Positions 13,880 to 14,844 of a stretch of DNA of 14,844 nucleotides are shown here, one piece after another (the stretch's first letter is position 1; every line of letters begins with the position of its first letter). The notes below the pieces were generated by a model that was given only the letters and a program-made list of their open reading frames with translations, was not told where the DNA came from and did no database searches. Origin of the DNA: a bacterium (GTDB lineage: Bacteria > Patescibacteriota > Minisyncoccia > Phycocordibacterales > UBA10002); assembly GCA_030697445.1 (NCBI GenBank), contig JAUYPY010000027.1:1-14844 (forward strand), written 5' to 3'. Position numbers and translations under genes: made by a program.

Positions 13880-14582
13880 TTTGTTTTTGTTCACGCGCGA
13901 GCGCGTAGCGTTCTGGCACGCCGATATCAATAAACAATTCGTCTGTCTGTAGTACGTAGCATTTTTGCAGGAAAAGATTGGGAAAAAGATCATTTTCAAG
14001 AGAAAAAGATTTTCTTTCCGGAAAAAAACGCGAGACCTCTTTTTTCATAACATATGTTCCAGCGTTGAGATATAACGACTCTGGCCGTTCGTTTGTTTTT
14101 CGTTCGCGCCAGTTTGTGATGCGGTCGTCGCTGTCCGTTTCAATGACATTTCCACCGCCGCCTTGATAACCGCGGGTAATGAAGAGCGACATCAGCCCAT
14201 CTCTTTTTTTGTGAAAAGCGAGTAGTTTGGAGAAATCAGGTTTGAATATCATATCGCCGTTCATTGCGAAAAATACATCCGAGTCCACATACCGCATAGA
14301 AGTCTTGAGTGCACCCCCGGTGCCAAGCGGTTCATCTTCTTCGGAAAACACAACACGGTAACCGTGTTGTGCACAATGCTCTTTCACTTGTTCTTTTAAA
14401 TATCCGACGCTTAAAATTATTTTCTCAAAACCCGACGCGTGGAGCATGGCGATGATGCCGTCTAAGAGCGTTTGCTTCCCAAATGGCGCGAGAACTTTCG
14501 GGCGGTCGGCAACAACACTCCGTAAACGGGTCCCTTTCCCGCCGCAGAGTATTATAATCGGTATGTTTTTTAGTACACTCAT
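13857..14582 (-). CDS. hddC: HddC-like sugar-1-phosphate nucleotidyltransferase
   Basis: A 241-residue nucleotidyltransferase. Substrate-binding LCGGKGTRLRSVVADRPKVLAPFG (12-35) is the pyrophosphorylase signature, with the form typical of D-glycero-alpha-D-manno-heptose-1-phosphate guanylyltransferase. GTGGALK (87-93), MNGDMIF (107-113), YLNAGTYVM (171-179) and the tail ELFIDIGVPERY (215-226) follow. Predicted reaction: GTP plus heptose-1-phosphate gives GDP-heptose in the cytoplasm. Other sugar-1-phosphates remain possible. The start is the ATG of MSVLKN at 14582; the longer upstream frame runs antisense through the next gene and is not coding. No Shine-Dalgarno is seen. GmhA, HddA and GmhB partners are not in the window. 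The gene meets the methyltransferase at 12929 tail to tail with 23 bp overlap. Confidence 0.88.
   Translation of the reverse strand: MSVLKNIPIIILCGGKGTRLRSVVADRPKVLAPFGKQTLLDGIIAMLHASGFEKIILSVGYLKEQVKEHCAQHGYRVVFSEEDEPLGTGGALKTSMRYVDSDVFFAMNGDMIFKPDFSKLLAFHKKRDGLMSLFITRGYQGGGGNVIETDSDDRITNWRERKTNERPESLYLNAGTYVMKKEVSRFFPERKSFSLENDLFPNLFLQKCYVLQTDELFIDIGVPERYALAREQKQTRPASTQ
14349..14371. repeat. 23-bp near-perfect palindrome inside the hddC-like gene
   Basis: The arms CACAACACGGT (14349-14359) and ACCGTGTTGTG (14361-14371) flank a single base. It is operator-like in symmetry but lies about 210 nt inside the gene, encoding QHGYRVV. No promoter overlaps it. Confidence 0.5.
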
Positions 14583-14583
14583 T

Positions 14584-14611
14584 TTGAGTAAATGAATACA
14601 TATGTTATACT
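14584..14611 (+). promoter_or_regulatory. Promoter of the gene at 14650
   Basis: TTGAGT (14584-14589), a 16-bp spacer and TATACT (14606-14611) with an extended TG (14603-14604) point to a start near 14618. The resulting leader of about 32 nt carries GGAGG (14641-14645). This is the most complete leadered promoter in the window. Confidence 0.55.
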
Positions 14612-14649
14612 CTTTTCTAGAAACAACAAGCACACAGAACGGAGGATTA

Positions 14650-14844
14650 ATGAAAAAAAACAATAACCCCACTCCTGTGGGGCACCCGCGTACGATGCAT
14701 AAGCGCATATTCGGAAGAGCAACAGTGATGCAAAAGTTTAGATTGCCGCGCACAAACACAACCTCTGACTTTTTGCTCTTTGAGGTGCGGAAGAAATCTG
14801 CGATTGTTCTTGGTCTCACGACCAACAAAGAAGTAATATCGCTC
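14650..14844 (+). CDS. Probable NUDIX hydrolase (ADP-ribose pyrophosphatase-like), N-terminal part
   Basis: An ATG preceded by GGAGG 4 nt upstream and a good promoter opens a frame of 65 codons that runs off the window. The visible protein is basic at first (MKKNNNPTPVGHPRTMHKR). It then has KFRLPRTNTTSDFLLFEVRKKSAIVLGLTTNKEVISL. The pattern of a LPxG-like turn, a DF-hydrophobic strand, then a hydrophobic strand and a charged turn resembles the N-terminus of ADP-ribose pyrophosphatases before the Nudix box. The Nudix box itself lies beyond the window, so the family call is tentative. A 6-bp hairpin (14667-14672 with 14677-14682) just after the start codon may affect initiation. It is transcribed away from the glycan locus and may mark its border. 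Confidence 0.75.
   Translation, partial: MKKNNNPTPVGHPRTMHKRIFGRATVMQKFRLPRTNTTSDFLLFEVRKKSAIVLGLTTNKEVISL

Noticed and set aside
14583..14828. Upstream extension of the hddC-like frame on the minus strand
   Set aside because: It is antisense to the promoter and start of the gene at 14650. The conserved nucleotidyltransferase sequence begins right after the ATG at 14582.
1..14844. CRISPR arrays, tRNA or rRNA genes, insertion sequences, integrases, riboswitches
   Set aside because: No regularly spaced direct repeats, no cloverleaf or CCA-ended structures, no transposase or recombinase motifs and no riboswitch-like leader were seen on either strand.

Overview
The window is a compact surface-polysaccharide (O-antigen or S-layer/cell-envelope glycan) locus. 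It holds 14 complete protein genes, the start of a fifteenth and possibly the last codons of another. Intergenic gaps are under 90 bp. Several genes overlap by 4 to 36 bp, and TGA is used as a normal stop, so the genetic code is standard. Coding sequence is close to balanced in GC and strikingly rich in GCG/CGC codons. Compactness, cassette-like glycan genes on both strands and the absence of informational genes fit a small-genome bacterium such as a Patescibacteria/Parcubacteria (CPR) member. That placement is inference, because no marker gene lies in the window.

Layout. 53-1120 (-) is a GT4 glycosyltransferase, transcribed divergently from two overlapping SAM methyltransferases (1195-2465, +). 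A GT9 heptosyltransferase-like gene (2430-3593, -) runs into them tail to tail. It is divergent from a stand-alone radical SAM gene (3659-4921, +) that ends in a clear intrinsic terminator. A five-gene + strand run follows (5010-9901): methyltransferase, GT-B-fold transferase, NeuA-family CMP-ulosonate synthetase, methyltransferase, polysaccharide pyruvyl transferase. It closes on a hairpin shared with the converging neuB-like gene (9966-10928, -). From the neuB promoter region a second GT-B paralogue (11007-12389), an RmlC/3,5-epimerase-like gene (12400-12921) and a fifth methyltransferase (12929-13879) run on +. The last gene meets an HddC-like sugar-1-phosphate nucleotidyltransferase (13857-14582, -). 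A probable NUDIX hydrolase starts at 14650 and leaves the window.

How they work together (inference). NeuB and NeuA would make and activate a nonulosonic acid (sialic-, legionaminic- or pseudaminic-type). HddC plus the epimerase would supply an activated, possibly epimerised, heptose, matching the GT9 gene. The GT4, GT9 and two GT-B proteins would assemble the repeat, and five methyltransferases and the pyruvyl transferase would decorate it.

Most interesting points: a perfect 16-bp inverted repeat forming a 42-bp, exactly 14-codon element inside the GT4 linker; a NeuB lacking the usual C-terminal SAF/antifreeze-like domain; recurrent TTGC-type promoters placed so that transcripts would be leaderless; and a face-to-face divergent promoter between neuB and the second GT-B gene.
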